64,000 bases of DNA from Congregibacter variabilis (lineage in GTDB: Bacteria > Pseudomonadota > Gammaproteobacteria > Pseudomonadales > Halieaceae): assembly GCF_045689235.1 (NCBI RefSeq), contig NZ_CP136864.1, positions 2,790,001 through 2,854,000 of the forward strand, in the 5' to 3' direction. Below, piece after piece: positions 9,127 to 17,228 of the stretch (positions are counted from its first letter, which is position 1; the number at the start of each line of letters is the position of its first letter). The translations under genes were made by a program, and so were the position numbers. Under the pieces are notes generated by a model. That model worked only from the letters and a program-made list of their open reading frames with translations. It ran no database searches and was not told the DNA's origin.

Positions 9127-10545
9127 TTACCCTTCGTCGCTCTCTAATTCTTTCATTTTTCGTGTGAGGGTGTTCCGGCCCCAGCCCAAGAGCTCTGCTG
9201 CGTCGCGTTTGCGGCCGCGGGTGTGTGCCAGCGCAACGTCAATAAGTGCTTTTTCGAAAGCCGGGACGGCATCGCGAAGGATGTGCTGCTTGCCGCTGAC
9301 CAGCTCTGTGCGAGCCCACTGGCACAGCAGTTCCTGCCATTGTGTTTCCTGTTCGCCGGCGCTCTCTACGTCGTTGCGACCAAGCTCGGGCGGCAAATCA
9401 GACAGGTGTATTTCTCGTCCCGATGCCATTACCGTCAACCAGCGGCAGGTGTTTTCCAACTGGCGCACGTTTCCAGGCCAGGTGAGTGAGCTTAAAAACT
9501 GCTGGGTTTCCGGAAGCAGAATTTTGGGTGCACCGCCAAGCTCCTTGGCCGCTTTATCGAAGAAGAACTCCATGAGCCGCGGTATGTCTTCCTGACGTTC
9601 GGATAACTTTGGTATGTGGATGCGGATGACGTTCAGGCGGTGAAAGAGGTCTTCGCGAAAGTCGCCGCGGCGTACCAGCCCCTCCAGATCCTGATGAGTT
9701 GCAGCAATGATCCGTACGTCTGTGCGCTGTGATGTGTGGCCACCGACGCGATAAAACTCACCATCGGCTAGAACGCGAAGGAGTCGGGTTTGAGTTTCTG
9801 CCGGCATGTCGCCAATTTCATCGAGAAACAGCGTGCCGCCATTGGCCTGCTCAAAACGGCCCTCTCGACGGGTGTTAGCTCCGGTGAATGCCCCCTTTTC
9901 GTGCCCAAACAGCTCGGATTCCATGAGATCCCTGGGAATGGCGGCCATGTTCAAGGCAATAAAAGGAGCATTTACTCTGGGGCTGTGGCGATGCAAAGCC
10001 CGGGCAACGAGTTCCTTGCCGGTTCCGGACTCGCCATTGATAAGTACCGTGATGTTGCTGTGCGCGAGGCGACCAATGGCACGAAACACCTCCTGCATGG
10101 CCGGTGCTTCGCCGATGATCTCTGGTGTGGGCTCCCCACTGCTTGTGCGCTTTGGAGTCCCCTTACCGCGCTCGCGCACCTGCGCTAAAGCGCGCTCGGC
10201 TACTGCCACTACCTCGTCAATGTCGAAGGGCTTGGGCAGGTATTCAAAAGCACCTTGTTGATAGGACGCGACCGCGCTGTCCAGATCTGAGTGTGCAGTG
10301 GTGATGATTACCGGCAGCTCAGGATGATTCTCGCGAATTCGCTGCAGCAGCTCGAGCCCATCCATTCCGGGCATTCGAATATCACTGATAACCACGTCCG
10401 GGAGCTCGTCTTCCATGCGTTGCAGCATGGACTCCGCATCGGCAAAACACTCTCTATCAATGTCAGCTTGTACAAGGGCCTTCTCAAGGACCCAGCGTAT
10501 AGATTGGTCATCATCAACGACCCATACCGAGCCAGAATTTTGCAT
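9127..10545 (-). CDS. ntrC: Nitrogen regulation response regulator NtrC
   Basis: NtrC is an enhancer-binding protein that activates sigma-54 promoters under nitrogen limitation after phosphorylation by NtrB. The 472 residues contain a receiver domain (phosphoacceptor Asp55 in VVISDIRMP), an AAA+ domain with Walker A GESGTGKE and the sigma-54 contact loop GAFTGA, and a C-terminal Fis-type helix-turn-helix (AAELLGWGRNTLTRKMKEL). It starts one base after the ntrB stop. NtrC-like sites in the glnA leader and upstream of ntrB make this locus likely self-connected. Confidence 0.97.
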   Translation of the reverse strand: MQNSGSVWVVDDDQSIRWVLEKALVQADIDRECFADAESMLQRMEDELPDVVISDIRMPGMDGLELLQRIRENHPELPVIITTAHSDLDSAVASYQQGAFEYLPKPFDIDEVVAVAERALAQVRERGKGTPKRTSSGEPTPEIIGEAPAMQEVFRAIGRLAHSNITVLINGESGTGKELVARALHRHSPRVNAPFIALNMAAIPRDLMESELFGHEKGAFTGANTRREGRFEQANGGTLFLDEIGDMPAETQTRLLRVLADGEFYRVGGHTSQRTDVRIIAATHQDLEGLVRRGDFREDLFHRLNVIRIHIPKLSERQEDIPRLMEFFFDKAAKELGGAPKILLPETQQFLSSLTWPGNVRQLENTCRWLTVMASGREIHLSDLPPELGRNDVESAGEQETQWQELLCQWARTELVSGKQHILRDAVPAFEKALIDVALAHTRGRKRDAAELLGWGRNTLTRKMKELESDEG

Positions 10546-10546
10546 G

Positions 10547-11614
10547 TCAGTTGTCCATGGGTAGATAGATGGTGAAACAGGTTTCGCCAGGGCGACTGTC
10601 GTAGTTCAACAAGCCGCCATGGCGATGAACGATGGATTGGGAGATCGAGAGCCCCAAACCTGTGCCTTCGGCACGTCCGCTGACCATCGGCGCAAACAGA
10701 TTCTCGGTGATCTGTTCTGGTATGCCAGGGCCGTTATCAATAATGTCGATTTGACATACCAGCCGGTGACGATGCTCGCCTATGGTGAACTGCCGCTGGG
10801 AGCGGCTGCGTAGGGTAAGCGCACACTGAGGTTGCTTGTCTGTTGCCTGGAGAGCGTTGCCGACGATGTTGAGCAAGGCTTGTATGAGCTGTGCGCGGTC
10901 ACCTCTGATGGTCGGCAGGCTGGGGTCGTAGTCGCGGACAATGGCGAGCCGCTCGCCGGCCTCTACAACTGCCAACTGCAGCACATGCTCCAGCACTTCA
11001 TGCACGTTCAGGGGTAGCAGGGCGGGTTGTTTGTTAGGCCCGAGTAATCGATCCACCAGATCTCTGAGTCGGTCAGCTTCTTGAATAATGATGCCGGTGT
11101 ATTCTTGAAGGGAGCCCTGGGGAAGCTCTCGCGCCAGCAGTTGTGCCGCTCCGCGAATACCTCCCAACGGGTTTTTGATCTCATGAGCCAGACCTCGAAC
11201 AACTGTGCGGGTCGTTTCCTGAGCGTGCACCAGATTTTCTTCTTTATTGATGCGCAGCAGGCGATCCACCGGCTGTAGTTCGATGAGAAAAGCCAGGTAC
11301 GCCACCTCCCGCATGGGCGAGACCACAATGTCTGCATAAGTGGGTTTACCGTCCCGGGTATCCAATGCCAGACCTCGGCGAACGATGGCGCGGCCTTCTT
11401 CTGCCGCCTGGTCGAGAGTGGCTCGCCAGGGAACGTCCGGTCGCTCCAGTTCGCAGATCATCTGACCGATAATCCGTGCCTCAGATAGCTGCAACAGCGC
11501 TTCCGCAGACGGGTTTATCATGCGCACGCGATAGTCGGCATCAAGGCCAATGATGCCGCTACTGATGTTGTCGATGATGTCTTGTTGCAGCATATAAAGC
11601 TGTTTTACGCCCAC
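10547..11614 (-). CDS. ntrB: Nitrogen regulation sensor kinase NtrB
   Basis: NtrB phosphorylates or dephosphorylates NtrC according to the PII signal. The 355-residue cytoplasmic protein has an N-terminal PAS domain (about 10-115), the HisKA phosphoacceptor His144 in GLAHEIKNPLGG, and an ATPase domain with NIVGNALQAT, IDNGPGIP and GTGLGLSI boxes. No membrane helix is present, as expected. The start is GTG 11614; an ATG at 11593 is an alternative. It is translated immediately ahead of ntrC. Confidence 0.95.
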   Translation of the reverse strand: MGVKQLYMLQQDIIDNISSGIIGLDADYRVRMINPSAEALLQLSEARIIGQMICELERPDVPWRATLDQAAEEGRAIVRRGLALDTRDGKPTYADIVVSPMREVAYLAFLIELQPVDRLLRINKEENLVHAQETTRTVVRGLAHEIKNPLGGIRGAAQLLARELPQGSLQEYTGIIIQEADRLRDLVDRLLGPNKQPALLPLNVHEVLEHVLQLAVVEAGERLAIVRDYDPSLPTIRGDRAQLIQALLNIVGNALQATDKQPQCALTLRSRSQRQFTIGEHRHRLVCQIDIIDNGPGIPEQITENLFAPMVSGRAEGTGLGLSISQSIVHRHGGLLNYDSRPGETCFTIYLPMDN

Positions 11615-11790
11615 TTTCGCTCAACGTGCTTGATAATGAAGCAAAAATGAAGCCATGTCCTTGTCTTTTACTGCCTAGCTTAGGACGGCATAAGGTTGGG
11701 ACTTTTTCTGAAAGTAAACACTCACTTACTGTTTAAATTGGAATGACAAACGCACGAAATCACGAGCATTATGGCTCTAAATCATGCGTT

Positions 11791-11807
11791 TGCGCCAAAA
11801 TAGTGCG
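11791..11807. promoter_or_regulatory. Possible NtrC-like site upstream of ntrB
   Basis: TGCGCCAAAATAGTGCG matches 11 of 17 positions of the enterobacterial glnA NtrC site TGCACTATATTGGTGCA, including the dyad-related TGC and GTGC ends. It lies about 180 nt before the ntrB start. The same bases are part of an 8-bp inverted repeat (CGCCAAAA/TTTTGGCG, 11793-11815) just past the DUF4124 gene, so its role is ambiguous. I see no other gene or clear signal in 11615-11825. Confidence 0.3.
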
Positions 11808-11825
11808 TTTTGGCGGCCTCGAGAA

Positions 11826-12386
11826 TTAGCGCCCGATGATTGAGGGGCGCAGCACGTACACTCTCACGGGCTCGGACGAGGCAACCACCTTTCCTCGGGA
11901 GGTTGTTCGCTGCACTACCAGATCGTGGGGGCCGCGCAAAGCACCCTCAATAGTCCAGTTGCCGGACGACTGTGCCCCACCCTGGGGGACGCCATCCATC
12001 AAGAGAATGAGTTGCTCGCCTGAGGTCAAGGCAGGGCTGGCCGACGCGCTCACGGTAAAGTTGCCGGGACCCATGGCAATGGTGCTTTCGTTGGCCGGTG
12101 CCGCAATGCTTACCCTGGGTTTTTCTATCGTCTGAGATTCGGCGCTGGGATTCGCGCTTGACGCCGCCGGCGGTCGCGCCTGGATGGGGGTAGCGCTGTT
12201 GGTTTCTTCCAGCTCAATTTTTTCGACGCTTTGGCTATCAGTGTTGCCGATGACGCCGGGGCTATCGGTAAAAACAACACCATCCTTGCCGTCGATGACT
12301 TTATATATCTGGCCCCAGCCATGACTCGCAGGAGCCACTATGAGCGTCGTTAAAGCTACAAGGATGGCTTTCTTTTGCAGGGTCAT
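11826..12386 (-). CDS. Secreted DUF4124-domain protein
   Basis: The 186-residue protein has a signal peptide (about residues 1-24) followed by a DUF4124 motif (GQIYKVIDGKDGVVFTDSP). Then come a Pro/Ala/Ser-rich linker and a C-terminal beta-sandwich-like region (FTVSASASPALTSGEQ, LLMDGVPQG). Its function is unknown; DUF4124 proteins often sit between ntrB and glnA in pseudomonads. GGAG at suitable spacing supports the ATG. It probably has its own promoter, because the glnA terminator lies just upstream. Confidence 0.8.
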   Translation of the reverse strand: MTLQKKAILVALTTLIVAPASHGWGQIYKVIDGKDGVVFTDSPGVIGNTDSQSVEKIELEETNSATPIQARPPAASSANPSAESQTIEKPRVSIAAPANESTIAMGPGNFTVSASASPALTSGEQLILLMDGVPQGGAQSSGNWTIEGALRGPHDLVVQRTTSRGKVVASSEPVRVYVLRPSIIGR

Positions 12387-12432
12387 AGCGAATCTCCAAT
12401 GCTTGTCTGATCACCGTAGCAGATCGTTGGGC

Positions 12433-12462
12433 AAAAAAAAGCCCGCTCCAGGAGCGGGCTTT
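12433..12462 (-). terminator. Rho-independent terminator of glnA
   Basis: On the minus strand a perfect GC-rich stem (GCCCGCTC/GAGCGGGC, 12441-12459, three-base loop) is followed by eight T residues (plus-strand A run 12433-12440). It lies 23 nt beyond the glnA stop and separates glnA from the DUF4124 gene and ntrBC. Confidence 0.9.
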
Positions 12463-12484
12463 ACTGCTGTCTGTGCTAAGCAGT

Positions 12485-13891
12485 TTACAACGAGTAGTAC
12501 ATATCGAACTCGACGGGGTGAGTTGTCATATCGAGTCGCTCAATTTCCTCAGACTTGAGCGCGATGTAGCCATCGATCATGTCGTCGGTGAATACGCCGC
12601 CGGCCGTGAGAAATTCGCGGTCCGCATCCAGAGCTTCCATCGCCATGCTCAGGCTCGATGCAACGGTGGGAATCGCTTTGCCTTCTTCTGGAGGAAGGTC
12701 ATACAGATCCTTATCTGCAGCGTCTCCAGGGTGAATCTTGTTCTGGATGCCATCCAGGCCTGCCATCAGCATGGCCGCAAACGCCAGATAAGGGTTAGCG
12801 GTAGGATCAGGGAAGCGAACCTCTACGCGCTTGCCCTTGGGGCTGGGCTCGTAGGGAATACGGATGGAAGCCGACCGGTTGCGCGCTGAGTACGCGAGCA
12901 TTACCGGGGCTTCAAAGCCTGGAACAAGGCGCTTGTAGCTATTGGTCGATGCATTGGTAAATGCATTGAGAGCGCGAGCGTGCTTGATAATTCCGCCAAT
13001 GTAGTAAAGAGCAGTGTCCGAAAGGCCTGCATAGCCGTCACCGGCAAAAATGTTTTCGCCATCTTTGCTGATTGACTGGTGTACGTGCATGCCAGAACCG
13101 TTGTCGCCAACAAGTGGCTTAGGCATAAATGTCGCGGTCTTGCCATAGGCGTGCGCCACATTGTGTACGCAGTACTTCAGAATCTGCACTTCGTCTGCTT
13201 TCTGGATCAGTGTATTGAACTTGACTCCAATCTCACACTGACCCGCTGTGCCTACCTCGTGGTGGTGAACCTCGATAGGCAGACCCATCTGTTCCATCGC
13301 AGCACACATCGCCGCACGAATGTCGTGCAGAGAATCCACCGGCGGCACGGGGAAGTAGCCGCCCTTCACGCCTGGGCGGTGACCGATATTGCCATCGTCA
13401 AAGCTGTGGTTTGAGGCCCAGGCAGCTTCTTCAGAGTTGATGGAATAGCCAGCACCTGACATATCGGCGTGCCACTTCACATCGTCAAATACAAAAAACT
13501 CCGGCTCGGGCCCGAAGTAGGCAGTGTCGCCAATACCTGTGGATTTGAGGTATTCCTCAGCGCGGTGGGCCACAGATCGTGGGTCGCGCTCGTAGCCCGC
13601 CATGGTCATCGGTTCTACGATGTCGCAGCGCAGGATTACGGTGGTGTCGTCCGTAAAGGGATCCAGAACGCTGCTGCTGTCATCTGGCATAAGAATCATG
13701 TCGGACTCGTTGATGCCTTTCCAGCCTGCGATGGAGGAGCCATCAAACATCTTGCCGCCGTCAAAGAAGTCCTCGTCGACTTCGCTGGACGGGATCGAGA
13801 CGTGCTGCTCTTTACCGCGGGTATCGGTGAAGCGCAGGTCTACCCAGCCGGCTTCGCTTTCTTTAATCAGGTTCAGAGTCTTCTCTGACAT
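12485..13891 (-). CDS. glnA: Type I glutamine synthetase
   Basis: GlnA condenses ammonia and glutamate to glutamine and is the main route of ammonium assimilation. The 468 residues match the GSI-beta length. Visible features are the N-terminal beta-grasp segment MFDGSSIAGWKGI, the ATP/glutamate site region GSGMHVHQS, the NRSASIRIP loop, and the adenylylation Tyr at exactly residue 397 (DLYDLPPEE), which predicts control by GlnE. The frame extends 33 codons upstream, but the ATG at 13891 has a GGAGGA site eight bases ahead and matches the family start. NtrC/sigma-54 elements lie upstream. Confidence 0.98.
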   Translation of the reverse strand: MSEKTLNLIKESEAGWVDLRFTDTRGKEQHVSIPSSEVDEDFFDGGKMFDGSSIAGWKGINESDMILMPDDSSSVLDPFTDDTTVILRCDIVEPMTMAGYERDPRSVAHRAEEYLKSTGIGDTAYFGPEPEFFVFDDVKWHADMSGAGYSINSEEAAWASNHSFDDGNIGHRPGVKGGYFPVPPVDSLHDIRAAMCAAMEQMGLPIEVHHHEVGTAGQCEIGVKFNTLIQKADEVQILKYCVHNVAHAYGKTATFMPKPLVGDNGSGMHVHQSISKDGENIFAGDGYAGLSDTALYYIGGIIKHARALNAFTNASTNSYKRLVPGFEAPVMLAYSARNRSASIRIPYEPSPKGKRVEVRFPDPTANPYLAFAAMLMAGLDGIQNKIHPGDAADKDLYDLPPEEGKAIPTVASSLSMAMEALDADREFLTAGGVFTDDMIDGYIALKSEEIERLDMTTHPVEFDMYYSL

Positions 13892-13996
13892 TGTGGGTCC
13901 TCCAGTTGGAAAAGTAGTGCAACTCGCGCCGGGACAAACTGCCCCGGAGGTCGTGCACCTTAACAGTAAAAGTGCCTTAGGAAATAGCAAGAGCTA

Positions 13997-14012
13997 TGCC
14001 ACAGTGGTGCCT
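13997..14012 (-). promoter_or_regulatory. Sigma-54 promoter of glnA
   Basis: Minus strand AGGCACCACTGTGGCA keeps the invariant GG-N10-GC of -24/-12 promoters (consensus TGGCAC-N5-TTGCA). The predicted start is near 13986, giving a leader of about 95 nt to the glnA ATG. NtrC-like sites 85-125 bp upstream support the call. Confidence 0.75.
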
Positions 14013-14072
14013 TTTACAAGCAATTGAAAAGTAATAGTTTTTATCTTAGACGAGGCGTTGTCTTCGGTATTT

Positions 14073-14089
14073 TGCAATTCGGTGGTGCG
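14073..14089. promoter_or_regulatory. NtrC binding site (promoter-proximal)
   Basis: TGCAATTCGGTGGTGCG matches 11 of 17 positions of the classical TGCACTATATTGGTGCA, including TGCA and TGGTGC. Its centre is about 95 bp upstream of the predicted glnA start and 21 bp (two helical turns) from the second site. Confidence 0.65.
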
Positions 14090-14093
14090 TCTT

Positions 14094-14110
14094 TGCCCTA
14101 TTTTGGTGCA
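14094..14110. promoter_or_regulatory. NtrC binding site (promoter-distal, near-perfect)
   Basis: TGCCCTATTTTGGTGCA matches 15 of 17 positions of the enterobacterial glnA enhancer site TGCACTATATTGGTGCA. It is centred about 116 bp upstream of the predicted glnA transcription start. Together with the neighbouring site it looks like an NtrC enhancer pair. Confidence 0.75.
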
Positions 14111-14160
14111 CTGCAGGGCGTTTGCTTATCAAGGGTGTGCATTATGCCGCCTAACGCCGC

Positions 14161-14189
14161 TGTGCAGGCTTGCAATCCGCCGCTATAAT
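14161..14189 (+). promoter_or_regulatory. Candidate sigma-70 promoter of typA
   Basis: A perfect -10 hexamer TATAAT lies at 14184-14189, about 78 nt before the typA start; the -35 at 17-bp spacing (TGTGCA) is weak. With the glnA control elements this accounts for the 375-nt gap 13892-14266. Confidence 0.5.
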
Positions 14190-14266
14190 CGCGGCCTTTT
14201 TTAGCTCCCCAACTTCCTTAATGAGCTGCCGGATAACGCTTTCTGCGCCGGGGCCGGACTATCGCT

Positions 14267-16081
14267 GTGATCGAAAAACTTCGCAATATCGCCATTATCG
14301 CCCACGTAGACCACGGTAAGACGACACTTGTCGACTGCCTGTTACGACAGTCTGGCACCTTGGATCGCCGGGATGCTGATTCCGTTCGAATCATGGACTC
14401 CAATGATCAGGAGCGCGAGCGCGGCATTACCATTCTTGCCAAGAATACGGCCATTAACTACGGCGATTACCGCATCAATATCGTCGATACCCCCGGGCAC
14501 GCCGATTTTGGTGGGGAAGTGGAGCGAGTTCTTTCCATGGTCGACTCGGTGTTGCTCTTGGTTGATGCGGTTGATGGCCCCATGCCCCAAACCCGGTTTG
14601 TAACATCCAAGGCATTCGCCCAGGGCCTGAAGCCTATTTTGGTAGTCAACAAGGTTGATCGTCCCGGCGCCCGCCCGGATTGGGTTGTGGATCAGGTGTT
14701 CGATCTGTTTGATTCCTTGGGTGCCAGCGAGGAACAGCTGGACTTCCCGATTATCTTTGCCTCAGCGCTTGACGGTATTTCGGGCCTGGATCACGAGGAC
14801 ATGGCTGACGATATGACGCCATTGTTTGAGTCCATTATTAGCAAGGTGCCGGCGCCGGACGTTGACGTAGACGGCCCGCTGCAGCTGCAAGTCAGCGCGC
14901 TGGATTACAACAGCTACGTTGGTGTCATCGGGGTGGGACGCATAAGTCGCGGTATTCTCAAGCCCAATACCCAGGTGGTAGTAGTTGATCACGAGGGCAA
15001 GCAGCGTAAAGGCAAGGTTCTGCAGGTAATGGGCTATATGGGTCTTGAGCGTATCGAGACTGCCGAGGCTCGCGCCGGTGACATCGTTTGTGTCACGGGG
15101 ATTGAGGCGCTGAATATCTCCGACACACTTTGTGATCCGGCTACGCCAGATGCCCTGCCGCCTTTGAGCGTTGACGAACCGACTGTCAGCATGACTTTTC
15201 AGGTCAATGACTCACCGTTCGCGGGCAAAGAAGGCAAGTACGTGACCTCCCGCAACATCGCGGAGCGACTTGAGCGTGAGCTTATCCACAACGTTGCACT
15301 GCGTGTTGAGCCGGGTGAGACCCCCGATAAGTTCAAAGTGTCCGGTCGTGGCGAATTACACTTGTCTGTGTTGATTGAGAGCATGCGGCGTGAAGGCTTT
15401 GAAATGGGTGTCTCTCGCCCTGAAGTTATTCGTAAAGAAGTCGATGGTGTCATCCATGAGCCCTTCGAAGAGCTGGTTATCGATTGTGAAGACAAGCATC
15501 AGGGTTCGTTAATGGAAGAGCTCGGCGCCCGGCGTGCGGAGCTTAAAAACATGAGCCCCGACGGTAAGGGATGGGTGCGTCTGGAGTTCATTGTGCCGGC
15601 GCGTGGTTTGATTGGATTTCGTTCCCTGTTTCTTACACTGACATCCGGCAGTGGCACCCTGACCCACATCTTCGACCACTACGGACCCGTAAAGGATCAG
15701 GAGATCAGTCATCGCAGCAACGGTGTCTTGGTCTCTATGGTGAAAGGAAAAACGCTGGCTTTTGGTTTGTTCAACCTGCAGGAGCGTGGACGTCTGTTTG
15801 TGGACCCCAATGTCCAGGTTTACGAAGGACAAATTGTCGGGCTACACAGCAGGGGTAATGACCTGACCGTAAACCCAACCAAGGCCAAGCAATTGACCAA
15901 CGTCCGTGCCTCAGGCACCGATGAAGCTCTGGTTCTTACCCCGCCTACCCGTCACACCCTGGAGCAGGCGCTGGAGTTCATCGAGGACGATGAGCTGGTT
16001 GAGGTAACACCCGAAAGCATTCGCCTGCGCAAAAAGCTGCTTTTGGAGCACGAGCGTAAGCGCGCCTCTCGCGGCGGCTAG
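14267..16081 (+). CDS. typA: Ribosome-associated GTPase BipA/TypA
   Basis: BipA is a translational GTPase of the EF-G family that binds ribosomes and helps subunit assembly and growth under stress. The 604 residues carry G1 AHVDHGKTT, the switch II motif DTPGHADFGGEV and G4 NKVDRPGA. Domain II, the EF-G-like domain V, and the BipA-specific C-terminal domain (GLIGFRSLFLTLTSG, RKKLLLEHERKR) follow. It starts with GTG 14267 (reading MIEKLRNIAIIAHVD as in homologues) without a strong ribosome binding site. dtd follows after 6 nt. Confidence 0.97.
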   Translation: MIEKLRNIAIIAHVDHGKTTLVDCLLRQSGTLDRRDADSVRIMDSNDQERERGITILAKNTAINYGDYRINIVDTPGHADFGGEVERVLSMVDSVLLLVDAVDGPMPQTRFVTSKAFAQGLKPILVVNKVDRPGARPDWVVDQVFDLFDSLGASEEQLDFPIIFASALDGISGLDHEDMADDMTPLFESIISKVPAPDVDVDGPLQLQVSALDYNSYVGVIGVGRISRGILKPNTQVVVVDHEGKQRKGKVLQVMGYMGLERIETAEARAGDIVCVTGIEALNISDTLCDPATPDALPPLSVDEPTVSMTFQVNDSPFAGKEGKYVTSRNIAERLERELIHNVALRVEPGETPDKFKVSGRGELHLSVLIESMRREGFEMGVSRPEVIRKEVDGVIHEPFEELVIDCEDKHQGSLMEELGARRAELKNMSPDGKGWVRLEFIVPARGLIGFRSLFLTLTSGSGTLTHIFDHYGPVKDQEISHRSNGVLVSMVKGKTLAFGLFNLQERGRLFVDPNVQVYEGQIVGLHSRGNDLTVNPTKAKQLTNVRASGTDEALVLTPPTRHTLEQALEFIEDDELVEVTPESIRLRKKLLLEHERKRASRGG

Positions 16082-16087
16082 CATAGG

Positions 16088-16525
16088 GTGCGCGCACTAC
16101 TTCAACGTGTCCGGCGCGCATCGGTAGAGATCGACGGCGAGGTCACGGGCAGTATTGATGCAGGCTTGCTGGTTTTTCTGGGTTTGGAGCCCAGTGATAC
16201 CGTCCCCGCAGGAGAAAAACTCCTGGAGCGCGTACTCAACTATCGGGTTTTTTCCGATGATCAGGGCCGTATGAATCGCAGTTTGAGGGACGTCTCGGGT
16301 GGCTTGCTGCTCATCTCCCAGTTCACACTTGCCGCAGATACCACCCGGGGATTACGTCCCGGGTTTTCTACGGCCATGCCTCCGGCCGAGGCCGAGCCGC
16401 TATTTAGACAGTTGTACGCTTATCTCGATGCTGTGCATGCACCGGTCGCCGGGGGACGTTTTGGCGCTGACATGCAGGTAAGTTTAATCAACGACGGGCC
16501 GGTAAGCTTTTTACTGAACACTTAG
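16088..16525 (+). CDS. dtd: D-aminoacyl-tRNA deacylase
   Basis: Dtd hydrolyses D-aminoacyl-tRNAs (and Gly-tRNA-Ala) to keep D-amino acids out of proteins. The 145-residue protein shows the active-site SQFTLAADT motif and a C-terminal NDGPVSFLL, a variant of the cross-subunit Gly-Pro motif. It starts with GTG six bases after the typA stop and is probably cotranscribed with it. It ends convergently 28 nt from the C26 hydrolase gene. Confidence 0.95.
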   Translation: MRALLQRVRRASVEIDGEVTGSIDAGLLVFLGLEPSDTVPAGEKLLERVLNYRVFSDDQGRMNRSLRDVSGGLLLISQFTLAADTTRGLRPGFSTAMPPAEAEPLFRQLYAYLDAVHAPVAGGRFGADMQVSLINDGPVSFLLNT

Positions 16526-16553
16526 TAGTGCAGGCCCTAAGCGCTCCAGCAAG

Positions 16554-17228
16554 CTATGAGCCCTGGTCGGCCTGAGATACCAGCCAGCGAAAAATCCGTA
16601 ACTGTGTTGGTAAATAAAAGAGATATTCCGGGTGCCACTGAACGCCAAATATTAGTTTTCCGTCATTGCTCTCAATCATTTGGCACAGCTTGTCACGATC
16701 ACGGCCGACAATTTCCAAGGTCTCGCCGCTTTCCTTGATCGCCTGATGATGCAGGCTATTGACGCGGAGTTTGCTGGTGCCGAAGATTGTTCGGGCCTTT
16801 GAGTGCGTCTCAAGGACGACGGTTTTAGTAGGGAGCAGTCCGGGCCTGTTACGCGTGTGCTCTCGTAGGTCCCGAATGTCCTGATGGAGAGTTCCCCCGA
16901 GCACGACGTTAATGAGCTGCGCTCCGCGGCAGATACCCAGAAGCGGCACACCTTCGTCCACAACCCTTTTTATCCAGTGTATTTCCAGCGCGTCGCGAGC
17001 AGGGTCAGACCGAATCTTGGGGTTACTGGCTTCTCCGTATCGCTCCGGGCCAATGTCGTCACCACCACCAATGATCAGAGCATGAAGGCTCTCTTCGCCC
17101 GGCTCATGTCGCACAGAAATACGCACAGCCCGAGCGCCGACAAGCAAGAGAGCTAATCGGGTGCACCACCAGCTGGGCGCCCAGCGGCGACCATTTCCGG
17201 TTACACCAATGCGTGGTCGCGTAGCCAT
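16554..17228 (-). CDS. Peptidase C26-type gamma-glutamyl hydrolase/amidotransferase
   Basis: This 224-residue class I glutamine-amidotransferase fold is of the gamma-glutamyl-GABA hydrolase (PuuD) type. It has a GGGDDIGP loop near residue 54, nucleophile Cys100 in LLGICRGAQL, and the His/Glu pair in GVQWHPEY near 203. It probably hydrolyses or transfers a gamma-glutamyl or similar amide. An upstream in-frame start (17249) exists, but ATG 17228 begins the usual RPRIGVTG strand. It overlaps the 3' end of the amidoligase gene by 28 nt, so the two are almost certainly translated together. The true substrate is unknown. Confidence 0.85.
   Translation of the reverse strand: MATRPRIGVTGNGRRWAPSWWCTRLALLLVGARAVRISVRHEPGEESLHALIIGGGDDIGPERYGEASNPKIRSDPARDALEIHWIKRVVDEGVPLLGICRGAQLINVVLGGTLHQDIRDLREHTRNRPGLLPTKTVVLETHSKARTIFGTSKLRVNSLHHQAIKESGETLEIVGRDRDKLCQMIESNDGKLIFGVQWHPEYLFYLPTQLRIFRWLVSQADQGS

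Noticed and set aside
13892..13990. 33-codon N-terminal extension of glnA
   Set aside because: It covers the leader between the sigma-54 promoter and the GGAGGA site; GlnA begins at 13891.
14170..14189. TTGCAA as -35 of the typA promoter
   Set aside because: Only 8 bases separate it from TATAAT, far below the workable spacing.
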